64,000 bases of DNA from positions 1 through 64,000 of the forward strand of contig NZ_VXDB01000004.1 of NCBI RefSeq assembly GCF_008711325.1. Reading direction: 5' to 3'. The DNA comes from Roseibium sediminis. GTDB taxonomy: Bacteria > Pseudomonadota > Alphaproteobacteria > Rhizobiales > Stappiaceae. The notes below the pieces were generated by a model. The model worked only from the letters and a program-made list of their open reading frames with translations, searched no databases and was not told the origin of the DNA. Of this stretch, positions 1 to 8,540 are shown piece by piece; the first letter of the stretch is position 1; every line of letters starts with the position of its first letter. The position numbers were made by a program, and so were the translations under genes.

Positions 1-2
1 CC

Positions 3-923
3 CAGGCTAATCATGCACTAACATTCAAACTGGACCGCTTAGGTGGGGCTGATCAGTTTTACGCCTATAGCCTGTATCCCGAATGGTCAGGTCAAAATTG
101 CGCGTCACTTTCTGCCGACCAATGTATGGCAAACTTTCAAACTTACGAAGTCCACGGGTTGCATGGTTTGGCGCACCAGTACAAAACTGGAGAGAGTGCC
201 AAACTGATGTTCGGATTGGCGCTTGGCGGAGCGGCGTTGAGTGTTGCTCCATCAGCGATTTCGGCACTAGCACAATGCGCCCGTAATGTTGCTTGTCTTG
301 CGGATTTGCCAGTACTTGCCGGTGAACTAACACTTGGTGCATCCGGTGCCACGGCAGGTCAAACATTCTTTACCGTAGCAGGTGCTGGAACCGCGCTCGG
401 CGGACGCCTTGTCATGCAGCATGGCGATGAAATTGTCGGTGTTGTCGATGATCTTGGGCGGGTTTTGCAGCCTGTTTCCCAAACACCTGATGATGCCGGT
501 CGTATTCTCTTACAGGCGACTGATGGTGCTTATGGTTATCTTGACGATGCAGGGCGGTTTGCACCAAATAGGGGAACACTAAACGTTACAGCTGCAAATC
601 CATCAGCAAGTGAACGCGCTGCCGCTGAACACATGACGGGCTTGGGTCGAAATGTGGAGTTACGCGATCCAGTCGGGACAAGGGCAGGTGGCGGAACATC
701 AGATCTACTTGTCGACGGAGTTCCATATGATGTTTACACGCCAACATCTGCTAATCCAAATCGGATCATTTCTGCGATTGCGAAGAAAAATGATCAAGCG
801 ACAGGTATCGTCGTTGATCTTTCAAATTCACCTGTGACGGCAGAGCAATTGGGCAACGTGCTTGGACGTGTGAACGGTGCGGGAGCAACAAACATTACTG
901 ACATCGTGATTATTGGGGACTGA
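3..923 (+). CDS. C-terminal end of a CdiA-type contact-dependent inhibition toxin (5' end outside window)
   Basis: The frame is open from the window edge, so this is the 3' part of a larger gene and the ATG at 126 is probably internal. The last roughly 110 residues (from GTLNV to the end, IIGD) resemble the PD-(D/E)XK tRNA-nuclease domain found at the C-terminus of CdiA toxins of the Burkholderia type. Visible signatures are GGGTSDLLVDG, YDVYTP and AIAKKN, which carry the expected acidic and lysine residues. A hydrophobic Ala/Gly-rich stretch precedes it and could be the translocation region. In such systems a surface-anchored filament delivers the toxin tip into neighbouring cells, where it cuts tRNA. 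A small gene follows 4 bp downstream, as immunity genes do. The base composition is more AT-rich than the chromosome further right. The toxin-domain call is fairly sure; the type of the missing N-terminal part is inferred. Confidence 0.78.
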   Translation, partial: QANHALTFKLDRLGGADQFYAYSLYPEWSGQNCASLSADQCMANFQTYEVHGLHGLAHQYKTGESAKLMFGLALGGAALSVAPSAISALAQCARNVACLADLPVLAGELTLGASGATAGQTFFTVAGAGTALGGRLVMQHGDEIVGVVDDLGRVLQPVSQTPDDAGRILLQATDGAYGYLDDAGRFAPNRGTLNVTAANPSASERAAAEHMTGLGRNVELRDPVGTRAGGGTSDLLVDGVPYDVYTPTSANPNRIISAIAKKNDQATGIVVDLSNSPVTAEQLGNVLGRVNGAGATNITDIVIIGD

Positions 924-927
924 TCTG

Positions 928-1167
928 ATGCCTTCAATTAAATGCAAGTGTGGTAAACGTTTGGATATTGGTACGATACCTAACCCAAATGAGTGGCTTG
1001 CTATATCCGATGTTGATTATGATGGTTACTCGGAACAAGTTGACGCCGAAGCTCTCTACGAGAAGTTCACACATTTCCTAGAATGCGATAATTGCGGGCG
1101 GCTTTGGTTTTTTTGGAACGGGTTTAACGGTCCAGCTGAATGCTATGAAAAGAGTAAGCATATTTAA
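928..1167 (+). CDS. Candidate CDI immunity protein, small CxC/CxxC protein
   Basis: This 79-residue protein starts 4 bp after the toxin stop. ATG 928 was preferred over the upstream TTG at 913, which would overlap the toxin. It has a CKCGK motif near the N-terminus and CDNCGRLWFFW in the second half, so a small zinc-binding fold is likely. The middle is acidic (DVDYDGY...DAEALY), which suits a protein that binds a basic nuclease active site. Position directly after a CdiA-CT domain is the main argument for an immunity role: it would bind the toxin in the cytoplasm of the producer and kin. Similar small paired-cysteine proteins occur beside polymorphic toxins, but I cannot tie this one to a named immunity family. 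Confidence 0.6.
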   Translation: MPSIKCKCGKRLDIGTIPNPNEWLAISDVDYDGYSEQVDAEALYEKFTHFLECDNCGRLWFFWNGFNGPAECYEKSKHI

Positions 1168-1240
1168 TCAATGATCACAGCTCCGACGCGTTTGCGACGT
1201 TTATCAGCTCTAACTCACTGGCCACACCGGGTGAATTTCC

Positions 1241-1729
1241 ATGATAGAACGTGACCCTTTACCAAAATGGTCGGTGCCTTATGCGATAAACAAATGGGGT
1301 GGCGAGTGTTTGCCGCCGATTGAAAAGGCTTGGTTATCCCATCTTAATTACTTCGTGCATCCTGACGCGGTTGTAGCTGCTGCTCGCCTATTGTTGCCTA
1401 AATTCGTCGAATACGAAGGTGGGGTGTTTTTAGAGCACAATTTTACGGTTGAACGTTATTTGGAATGGACAACTCGTTTGGCTGAGCTGAGCGAAGTCGA
1501 AAATATGCTTAATCATCAACATGTGTATGATTTGTTCGCCGTAACGGACGATATTTCCGATGACTCCTACCAAGGAATTGCCAACCTTATGGCTGAGACA
1601 ATCAATATAGCTCTCAGGGTTTGCTACCCAAATCGACAGTTTCGTGTAATTGTATCGAATACTGACGAAGACTATGGGCCTACTGTAAGTTTTTACTCTA
1701 TTTCTTCCTCTTCAGACATAGGAACGTGA
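1241..1729 (+). CDS. Hypothetical 162-residue protein, possible second immunity or accessory gene
   Basis: I do not recognise this protein. It is acidic, soluble in appearance, with no signal peptide, membrane segment or obvious catalytic motif, and it is AT-rich like the two genes before it. Its place 73 bp behind the toxin/immunity pair suggests an orphan immunity protein or other toxin-locus cargo; such arrays are common at the 3' end of CDI loci. The start at ATG 1241 follows a weak purine stretch. The reading frame continues after its TGA into the fragment at 1730-1945, which has a different base composition. Confidence 0.6.
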   Translation: MIERDPLPKWSVPYAINKWGGECLPPIEKAWLSHLNYFVHPDAVVAAARLLLPKFVEYEGGVFLEHNFTVERYLEWTTRLAELSEVENMLNHQHVYDLFAVTDDISDDSYQGIANLMAETINIALRVCYPNRQFRVIVSNTDEDYGPTVSFYSISSSSDIGT

Positions 1730-1945
1730 GAATCCGGTACTTACACGGACATCTTCCAGGAAGAGGTCAAGAAGTCTCGCAGCTTCCTCTTCGGCCTGAT
1801 CAGCGCATCCAGCCAGCTGAACACCATCGACCGCTACAACACCGGCACAGCGGCACTGGCAGCGCTCGATCTCAGCCTTTCCCAGAGAGCGGACATGACG
1901 CTGGACGGCGAGACCCTCTCCGCTGGCCGGAAGACTCGCGTCTAG
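1730..1945 (+). pseudogene. Fragment of a G+C-rich reading frame, no start codon of its own
   Basis: Directly after the TGA at 1727-1729 the same frame stays open for about 71 codons and ends at TAG 1943-1945. The peptide includes YTDIFQEEVKKSRSFLF, NTIDRYNTGTAALAAL and LSAGRKTRV, and its codons are much more G+C-rich than the gene before it. It reads like the C-terminal tail of a longer soluble protein whose 5' part was replaced by the AT-rich block to the left. I do not recognise the family. It could mark the old 3' end of the host gene at the right border of the toxin cassette. Confidence 0.4.
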
Positions 1946-2150
1946 TGTTCGAATCCCGTCTGGCTCTCCGGCGATTGAGTGCTTGGGCAAATCATTGATA
2001 TTTTTCACATGGTTATTAGCTGCCGAGGGTCATGAACACTTAATCCTCGTTTCAGAAAGTTGCGCGAAAAGGCCTCACCAAGCGTTATAATTGCATAATC
2101 AACACCTGTGATTGTGGATATGTGGTCCTTGGTTGCGATGGTGGTGAACA

Positions 2151-2193
2151 ACCGGGCGTATACTTAAAGTAGCAGTTTTGACTGCTGCCCGGT
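2151..2193. other. Two-level inverted repeat upstream of prkA
   Basis: ACCGGGC at 2151-2157 pairs with GCCCGGT at 2187-2193, and inside it AGCAG pairs with CTGCT around a TTTTGA loop. The structure sits 134 bp upstream of the prkA start. It lacks a T-run on the plus strand, so an operator or 5' leader structure is as likely as a terminator. The rest of 1946-2326 shows no coding potential that I can support. Confidence 0.35.
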
Positions 2194-2326
2194 GGTGATG
2201 AACAAGCGCCAAAGACAAAGGGGAAGGGCTTGAAGTGCAAGCAAAATCATTGCCTTAGGGAATAGCCGTTCTGTCGGAAACGACAGGGCAGACGCTGCGT
2301 GGTCGCCTGAGAGTGGATGTAGACAG

Positions 2327-4261
2327 ATGGAGATTTATACACGGTTCGCCGAGGACTATAAGAGCAAGCACCTGGAGGAGATTTCGATCCAGGACTACCT
2401 GCTGGGATGCAGGGACAACCCGATGATGCGCGCAACTGCAGCCGAGCGAATGATGGCTGCAATTGGAGAGCCGGAGATCGTCGATACCAGCCAGGACCAG
2501 ACCCTTGGCCGGATCTTCATGAACAGGACGATCAAGCGGTACAAACCCTTTAAAAATCTCTACGGAATGGAATCCACGATCGAGCGGATCGTCGGCTTCT
2601 TCCGTCATGCCAGTCAGGGACTGGAAGAGCGAAAGCAGGTGCTTTACCTGCTCGGGCCTGTCGGCGGCGGCAAGTCCAGCATGGCCGAAATTCTCAAGAA
2701 GCTCATGGAGCAGGAGCCGATCTACGTGCTCAAGGCGGGGGACCAGATCAGCCCGCTCTATGAATCTCCCCTTGGTCTGTTTGATCCCGACCGCATGGGA
2801 GACATGCTTGAGGACAAGTACAATGTCCCCAAACGCCTGCTGAAGGGCCTGATCTCGCCCTGGGCTGCAAAACGCCTGCAGGAATTTGAGGGCGACATCT
2901 CGAAATTCTCGATCGTGAAGCTTTATCCCTCGCGGCTGCACCAGATCGGTGTGACCAAGACCGAGCCGGGTGACGAGAACAATCAGGATGTATCTGCCCT
3001 TGTTGGCAAACTGGACATTCGCAAGCTGGAAGAGTTCAGCCAGAACGATCCTGACGCCTATTGCTATTCCGGTGCGTTGAACCGGACAACGCAGGGCATG
3101 ATGGAATTCGTCGAGATGTTCAAGGCGCCGATCAAGGTGCTCCATCCTCTGCTGACGGCCACCCAGGAAGGGTCCTATGTGGGCACCGAGAATATCGGCG
3201 CCATGCCCTTCCAGGGGCTGATCCTGGCTCACTCCAACGAAAGCGAGTGGCAGCAGTTCAAGAACAACAAGAACAATGAGGCGTTCCTCGATCGCGTCAG
3301 CGTCGTGAAGGTGCCTTATTGCCTGCGGGCCTCGGAAGAAGCGCGGATCTACAACAAGCTTCTGCATGAAAGTGCCCTGGCCGATGCGCCATGTGCGCCT
3401 GAAACCCTGCCGCTTCTGGCGCGGTTCAGCGTGCTGACGCGGCTGACGGAACATGAGAACTCGACGCTCTATTCCAAGATGCGGGTCTATGACGGCGAAA
3501 TGCTGAAAGACACCGATCCCAAGGCGAAGTCGATGCAGGAGTATCGCGATGCCGCGGGCGTGGACGAGGGCATGAATGGCATCTCGACCCGGTTTGCCTT
3601 CAAGGTTCTGTCCGAGACCTTCAACTATGATACCGAAGAAGTCTCGGCTGATCCGGTTCACCTCATGCATGTTCTGGAACAGGCCATTCGCCGCGAGCAG
3701 TTCGATGAGGACACGGAAACCAAGTATCTGGATTTCCTGAAGTCCGAGCTGGCCTCGCACTATGCGGAGTTCATCGGCAACGAGATCCAGAAGGCGTATC
3801 TGGAGTCCTACACCGACTATGGCCAGAACCTCTTCGACCGCTACATCGCCTATGCCGATGCGTGGATCGAGGAGCAGGACTACAAGGATCCTGACACGGG
3901 CCAGATCTTCGACCGCGGTGTTCTGGACAAGGAACTGGAGAAGATCGAACGTCCTGCCGGGGTGTCCAATCCGAAGGACTTCCGCAACGAGGTGGTCAAG
4001 TTCGTGCTGCGCGCACGGGCGGAGAACCACGGGCAGAACCCCGACTGGCGGCGCTACGAGAAACTGCGCACCGTCATCGAGAAGCGGATGTTCGGCAAGG
4101 TGGAAGAGTTGCTTCCTGTCATCAGCTTCGGTGCGAAGCGGGACAAGAAGACCGATGCCAAGCATCACGAGTTTGTCGAACGCATGAACAGCCACGGCTA
4201 CACGACCCGACAGGTTCGGCGGCTGGTCGACTGGTACATGCGCGTCAACAAAGCCGGATAG
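2327..4261 (+). CDS. prkA: PrkA/YeaG family AAA+ serine protein kinase
   Basis: 644 residues, the usual length for PrkA. The N-terminal AAA+ module has a Walker A motif GPVGGGKSS at residues 110-118, and the C-terminal third is the PrkA kinase-like region. In enterobacteria the homologue YeaG is a cytoplasmic Ser/Thr kinase that shapes the response to nitrogen starvation and stationary phase together with YeaH. The N-terminus (MEIYTRFAEDY) matches the family closely and supports ATG 2327. It is the first gene of the conserved prkA-yeaH-spoVR trio, with 22 bp to the next gene, so one transcript is likely. A leader with an inverted repeat lies upstream. Confidence 0.95.
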   Translation: MEIYTRFAEDYKSKHLEEISIQDYLLGCRDNPMMRATAAERMMAAIGEPEIVDTSQDQTLGRIFMNRTIKRYKPFKNLYGMESTIERIVGFFRHASQGLEERKQVLYLLGPVGGGKSSMAEILKKLMEQEPIYVLKAGDQISPLYESPLGLFDPDRMGDMLEDKYNVPKRLLKGLISPWAAKRLQEFEGDISKFSIVKLYPSRLHQIGVTKTEPGDENNQDVSALVGKLDIRKLEEFSQNDPDAYCYSGALNRTTQGMMEFVEMFKAPIKVLHPLLTATQEGSYVGTENIGAMPFQGLILAHSNESEWQQFKNNKNNEAFLDRVSVVKVPYCLRASEEARIYNKLLHESALADAPCAPETLPLLARFSVLTRLTEHENSTLYSKMRVYDGEMLKDTDPKAKSMQEYRDAAGVDEGMNGISTRFAFKVLSETFNYDTEEVSADPVHLMHVLEQAIRREQFDEDTETKYLDFLKSELASHYAEFIGNEIQKAYLESYTDYGQNLFDRYIAYADAWIEEQDYKDPDTGQIFDRGVLDKELEKIERPAGVSNPKDFRNEVVKFVLRARAENHGQNPDWRRYEKLRTVIEKRMFGKVEELLPVISFGAKRDKKTDAKHHEFVERMNSHGYTTRQVRRLVDWYMRVNKAG

Positions 4262-4283
4262 GACAGGGGAGGCCGGGTGAAAC

Positions 4284-5606
4284 ATGACCTACTTTGTGGA
4301 TCGTCGGCTGAACCCCAAGGACAAGAGCCTAAGCAACAGGCGCAGGTTTCTCAAAAGGGTCCGGTCTCAGATCAAGCATGCGGTGGAAGAAGCGGTGCGC
4401 GAACGCGGTATCGCGGATGTCGATCGCGGCAAGAAGGTTTCGGTGCCGACAGAAGGCGTCGCCGAACCAAGCTTCAGGAATGGAAGGGAAACTGGACGGC
4501 ACGAACGTGTCTTTACCGGCAACAAGTCCTTCCAGACCGGAGACCGGATCTCCAAGCCGCCGAGCGGCGGCGCTGGAGGCGGTGGAAAGGAAGGATCGGA
4601 GGACGGAGACGGGGAGGATGACTTCTTCTTCGCCCTGTCCCGCGAGGAATTCCTGGACTACTTCTTCGAGGACCTCGAATTGCCCGATCTCGTCAAGGAG
4701 AGCCTTGCCGAGATTTCCAAGACCAAACCCGCGCGCGCCGGATACTCGGTCGTCGGCGCGCCGGCCAATATCAGCATCAGCCGCACCATGCGCAATGCCT
4801 ACGGGCGGCGGATCGGCCTGAAACGGCCCAAGGCTTCAGATCTGTTGCAGGTTGAAGCCGAGATCGCAGACCTGGAAGCGGTTGTCACTCCCAGTAAAAC
4901 TGAGATCCAGCGTCTGGAAGCTCTTCGCGAGGAGCATGAGAGGCTGTTGCGGCGGCGGCGGGCCATTGCCTATATCGACCCGATGGACGTTCGCTACAAC
5001 AACTTCGTCCAGCAACCGCAACCCAATGCCAATGCTGTCATGTTCTGCCTCATGGATGTCTCTGCTTCCATGGGGGAACGGGAGAAGGACCTTGCCAAGC
5101 GGTTCTTCATGCTGCTGCACCTATTCCTGAAACGCAGATACGACCGCACGGATATCGTTTTCATCCGCCATACCCATGATGCCAGCGAGGTGGATGAGGA
5201 AACCTTCTTCTATTCGCGGCAGACCGGCGGCACGGTCGTCAGCACCGCTCTGGTGAAAATGAAGGAAGTGATCGCAGAGCGATATTCGCCTCTGGAATGG
5301 AACATCTATGCGGCACAGGCGTCGGACGGTGAGAATTTCAGCGGCGACTCCAAGAAATGTGCGTCGCTTCTCTCCGACGACCTCATGAAGCTGTGTCAGT
5401 ATTTCGCCTATGTCGAGATCCTCGGCGAGGAGGAAGCCATGCTGATGAGCAGCGAGGCCAGCGGCATGGAACTTTGGGAGGCGTATCGCGGCGTTGCCGC
5501 GCACTGGCCGAATTTTGCCCAAAAACGGGTGAGCCGGGCAACGGATATCTATCCGGTCTTTAGAGAATTGTTTGCGCGTGACAAGGTTGGAAAACGCCAT
5601 GGCTAG
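4284..5606 (+). CDS. yeaH: YeaH/YhbH family protein (DUF444, VWA-like)
   Basis: 440 residues, typical of the YeaH/YhbH family. The N-terminal third is basic and glycine-rich with a GGAGGGG stretch. The C-terminal half has a von Willebrand A-like fold with a MIDAS-type DVSAS motif near residue 258. The protein is cytoplasmic and always travels with PrkA and SpoVR; in E. coli YeaG and YeaH act together in stress responses, with the molecular activity of YeaH still undefined. A GGGGAGG ribosome site precedes ATG 4284. The last 8 bp overlap the start of spoVR, which suggests translational coupling. Confidence 0.93.
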   Translation: MTYFVDRRLNPKDKSLSNRRRFLKRVRSQIKHAVEEAVRERGIADVDRGKKVSVPTEGVAEPSFRNGRETGRHERVFTGNKSFQTGDRISKPPSGGAGGGGKEGSEDGDGEDDFFFALSREEFLDYFFEDLELPDLVKESLAEISKTKPARAGYSVVGAPANISISRTMRNAYGRRIGLKRPKASDLLQVEAEIADLEAVVTPSKTEIQRLEALREEHERLLRRRRAIAYIDPMDVRYNNFVQQPQPNANAVMFCLMDVSASMGEREKDLAKRFFMLLHLFLKRRYDRTDIVFIRHTHDASEVDEETFFYSRQTGGTVVSTALVKMKEVIAERYSPLEWNIYAAQASDGENFSGDSKKCASLLSDDLMKLCQYFAYVEILGEEEAMLMSSEASGMELWEAYRGVAAHWPNFAQKRVSRATDIYPVFRELFARDKVGKRHG

Positions 5607-7104
5607 CAGGACCAAAGCAACCAGAAAACAACCGGTATTCGAAGCGGTTGACTGGGACTTCGAGACGCTTCAGCGAACGTTTGACGCAATCGAGGATGTC
5701 GCACGCGATGATCTGGAGCTGGATTATTATCCCAACCAGATCGAGATCATCTCCTCCGAGCAGATGCTGGATGCCTATTCTTCCATTGGAATGCCGCTGA
5801 TGTACCATCACTGGTCCTTCGGCAAGCACTTCCTCGGCCACGAGCATCTCTATCGCAAGGGCGCGCGCGGTCTGGCCTACGAGATCGTCATCAACTCAAA
5901 TCCCTGCATCAGCTACTGCCTGGAAGAAAACACCATGGCCTTGCAGGCGCTTGTGATGGCGCACGCCGCCTTCGGGCATAACCATTTTTTCAAGAACAAC
6001 CACCTGTTCCGCCAGTGGACGGATGCGGACGGGATCCTTGAGTATCTGGACTATTCCAGAAAGTTCATTGCCCGCTGCGAGGAACGCCATGGGGTGAGCG
6101 AGGTCGAGAAACTGCTCGATGCAGCCCATGCCTTGATGAACTACGGCGTCTTCCGCCATCGCCGCCCGCGCCAGCTCTCCAGCCGCGAGGAAGCCGAACA
6201 GCGCAGGTTGCGTCTGGAGGCGCTGGAGCAGAGCTTCTATCACCTGTCCAATACGATGCCCGGACATGCAAACCCGGTCATTGATGACAGTGCTCTGGCG
6301 CAGCGCAGGGAAGACATGCAACTGCCGGAAGAAAATCTCCTGTTCTTTCTGGAAAAATACAGCCCGATCCTGCAGCCGTGGCAGCGGGAGGTCATCCAGA
6401 TCGTGCGGACGATTGCGCAATATTTCTATCCGCAGAAACAGACGAAGGTGATGAACGAAGGCTGCGCCTGTTTCGTGCATTACCACATCATCAACAAGCT
6501 CTATGAAGACGGTCGCATGACCGACGGAGCCATGCTGGAGATCCTGCACAGCCACACGAATGTGGTGACCCAGCCGGACTTTGATGATCCACGCTATTCG
6601 GGCATCAACCCCTATGCGCTGGGCTTTGCCATGATGCAGGACATCAAGCGGATCTGTCTTGAGCCAGATGAAGAGGACAAGGAATGGTTCCCCTATATCG
6701 CCGGGAACAAGGACTGGCGCGGCGTTTTGAAGGATGCCTGGGCAAACTATCGCGATGAAAGTTTCATCCAGCAGTATCTGTCGCCAAAGGTCATGCGGCG
6801 CTTCCACATGTTCGCCCTGTCAGACGAGGTGAAGGAGCGGTTCTGCACGGTGACGGGTATTCACGACACCCATGGATATCGCCATGTGCGCGATGTGCTC
6901 GCCCGCAATCACGACTATTCAACGCTGGAGCCTGACATTCAGGTGGTTGATGCCGATCTTCTGGGCGACCGCTGCCTGCATCTGAAAGCCGTTCGCTGTG
7001 ACGGAATTGCACTCGATGTGGCCAGCCGCGATGCAACGCTCGCCCATATCGAGAGGCTTTGGGGCTTCAAGGTTGATTTGCAGGAAGTCGAGGCGACCAC
7101 CTGA
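5599..7104 (+). CDS. SpoVR family protein (YcgB homologue)
   Basis: 501 residues from ATG 5599, which overlaps the yeaH stop; the frame also allows an upstream start at 5572 but the overlapping ATG has the usual coupling geometry. The sequence matches SpoVR/YcgB, with conserved blocks such as DWDFETLQ, YYPNQIEII, MPLMYHHWSFGK, GACFVHY-type (here EGCACFVHYHI) and RHVRDVLARNHD. Bacillus SpoVR affects spore cortex formation; in non-sporing proteobacteria the family is part of the PrkA-YeaH stress module. The stop codon lies inside a perfect hairpin shared with the convergent carnitine operon. Confidence 0.93.
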   Translation: MASRTKATRKQPVFEAVDWDFETLQRTFDAIEDVARDDLELDYYPNQIEIISSEQMLDAYSSIGMPLMYHHWSFGKHFLGHEHLYRKGARGLAYEIVINSNPCISYCLEENTMALQALVMAHAAFGHNHFFKNNHLFRQWTDADGILEYLDYSRKFIARCEERHGVSEVEKLLDAAHALMNYGVFRHRRPRQLSSREEAEQRRLRLEALEQSFYHLSNTMPGHANPVIDDSALAQRREDMQLPEENLLFFLEKYSPILQPWQREVIQIVRTIAQYFYPQKQTKVMNEGCACFVHYHIINKLYEDGRMTDGAMLEILHSHTNVVTQPDFDDPRYSGINPYALGFAMMQDIKRICLEPDEEDKEWFPYIAGNKDWRGVLKDAWANYRDESFIQQYLSPKVMRRFHMFALSDEVKERFCTVTGIHDTHGYRHVRDVLARNHDYSTLEPDIQVVDADLLGDRCLHLKAVRCDGIALDVASRDATLAHIERLWGFKVDLQEVEATT

Positions 7105-7115
7105 GCGGTGGTCGC
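7093..7115. terminator. Hairpin between convergent spoVR and cdhA
   Basis: GCGACCACC at 7093-7101 pairs perfectly with GGTGGTCGC at 7107-7115. The five-base loop contains the spoVR TGA. There is no strong T-run, but the two genes converge with only 17 bp between them, so this is the obvious candidate for ending both transcripts. Confidence 0.55.
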
Positions 7116-7121
7116 ATCCTG

Positions 7122-8540
7122 TCACCGCCGTTCACCAACAAACCGGCCCGCGCCGTCCGGCATTGGACGTGCCGCGTGGGCCTTTGTGAAGGTGGTGAGT
7201 TTCTCCTGAACCGCTGCATCCGGTTCAGAGCTTGAACGGGTGTTGAGGTCCACGTGCAGGAGCAGGGTCTCCATGGTCGCAGCCAGCTGGTCGCGGGAAC
7301 CGTGGAGGAAGTGGAAGAGGTGGAGCTTTTTGCCTTCTCCCTTCAAAACCTGTGTTCGGATGGTCAGATGCTCTCCTGCATGGAGTTCTTCCAGATAGCG
7401 GATGTGGTTTTCGACGGTGAAGTAGCTCTTGCCGGTTGAGATATAGTCGGCGTCCGCTCCGATCATCTCCATGAAACGGTCGGTCGCAGCCGCGCCCGCT
7501 TCCAGATAATGCGCCTCGTTCATGTGGCCGTTATAGTCGGTCCAGCTTTGCGGGATCTGGCGGCTGGCGGTAATCGGCAGATCATCGGAAACCGGCTGGG
7601 GAAGGGCGGCTTCATGCCGGATCAGAACCCCGCCAGCGCCCGTGCCGGTTTTCTTCAAGGACCGCATCATGCCAACCAGATTGTCATCGCGCAGGCGTTC
7701 CAGTTCGCGAATGGACATGTGGCCGGACTGGGCATCCGATTGGCCCGCAATCAGGTCCACTAGTTCCGGAGTGAACTCCGGCACATCCATCAGCTTCGTC
7801 CAGGGCCATTCCAATGCTGGCCCGAACTGTTCCATGAAGTGTTTCATGCCCGCTTCGCCGCCAGCGATCCGGTAGGTCTCGAAAAGCCCCATCTGCGCCC
7901 AGCGAATGCCGAAAGCCATGCGGATGGCATCGTCGATCTCAGCCGTTGTCGCAACACCGTCCTTGACCAGCCAAAGGCTTTCCCGCCAGACGGCTTCAAG
8001 GAGACGGTCGGCGATGTGGGCGTCGATTTCCTTGCGCACGACCAGTGGATACATGCCTATGGATGTAAGGATATCAGCCGCCTTGACGGTCGTTTCCGAT
8101 GGGCCGACTAGCTCCACAAGTGGCAGCAGATACACCGGATTGAACGGGTGGGCGACAATGGCGCACGCGCCATTTTCATTCAGCTCGGATGGTTTGAAGC
8201 CGGACGTCGACGAACCGATCACCGCCGATGCGGGGGAAAGGTCGCAGAGCTGTCCGAGTATCTTGTGCTTGAGGTCCAGCCGCTCCGGCACGCTTTCCTG
8301 CACCCAGTCAGCGTTGGAAACTGCTTCGGTCAGATCGGTATGGAAGGAGAGACGACCTTCTGCGGGCAAGGCCCGGTCATAGAGCGCGGGCAGGCTGCGC
8401 CGCGCATTGGCAAGAACCTCACCGATCTTGCGTTCCGCTTCCGGATCAGGGTCAAAAACGGCAACATCCCAGCCATTGAGCAAGAACCTTGCGGCCCAAC
8501 CGCCGCCGATGACACCGCCACCAACAATTGCCGCCTTCAT
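7122..8540 (-). CDS. cdhA: L-carnitine dehydrogenase fused to betainyl-CoA thioesterase
   Basis: 472 residues with two domains. Residues 1 to about 320 form an NAD-dependent 3-hydroxyacyl-CoA dehydrogenase-like unit with a nucleotide-binding motif GGGVIGGGWAARF close to the N-terminus. Residues about 325-472 form a hotdog thioesterase with the DYNGHMNEAHY signature. This fusion is known from rhizobial carnitine catabolism: the dehydrogenase makes 3-dehydrocarnitine and the thioesterase later frees glycine betaine from betainyl-CoA. The ATG at 8540 was chosen because the upstream extension (to 8774) is a shadow of the next gene, and ATG 8540 overlaps that gene's stop as ATGA. It is the last gene of the operon. 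Confidence 0.88.
   Translation of the reverse strand: MKAAIVGGGVIGGGWAARFLLNGWDVAVFDPDPEAERKIGEVLANARRSLPALYDRALPAEGRLSFHTDLTEAVSNADWVQESVPERLDLKHKILGQLCDLSPASAVIGSSTSGFKPSELNENGACAIVAHPFNPVYLLPLVELVGPSETTVKAADILTSIGMYPLVVRKEIDAHIADRLLEAVWRESLWLVKDGVATTAEIDDAIRMAFGIRWAQMGLFETYRIAGGEAGMKHFMEQFGPALEWPWTKLMDVPEFTPELVDLIAGQSDAQSGHMSIRELERLRDDNLVGMMRSLKKTGTGAGGVLIRHEAALPQPVSDDLPITASRQIPQSWTDYNGHMNEAHYLEAGAAATDRFMEMIGADADYISTGKSYFTVENHIRYLEELHAGEHLTIRTQVLKGEGKKLHLFHFLHGSRDQLAATMETLLLHVDLNTRSSSEPDAAVQEKLTTFTKAHAARPMPDGAGRFVGERR

Noticed and set aside
1946-1972. TTCGAATCCCG...CTCTCCG resembling the 3' end of a tRNA, possible attachment site
   Set aside because: The 5' half of the T-stem does not pair, no CCA end or other tRNA arms are present, and no matching full tRNA is in the window. 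The match is too short to call.
2255-4285. 676-codon open frame antisense to prkA
   Set aside because: It mirrors the codon pattern of prkA, has no family resemblance and would overlap a certain gene completely. The same holds for long antisense frames at 5896-6807, 10084-11694, 15154-16548, 17831-18838 and 24204-25658.
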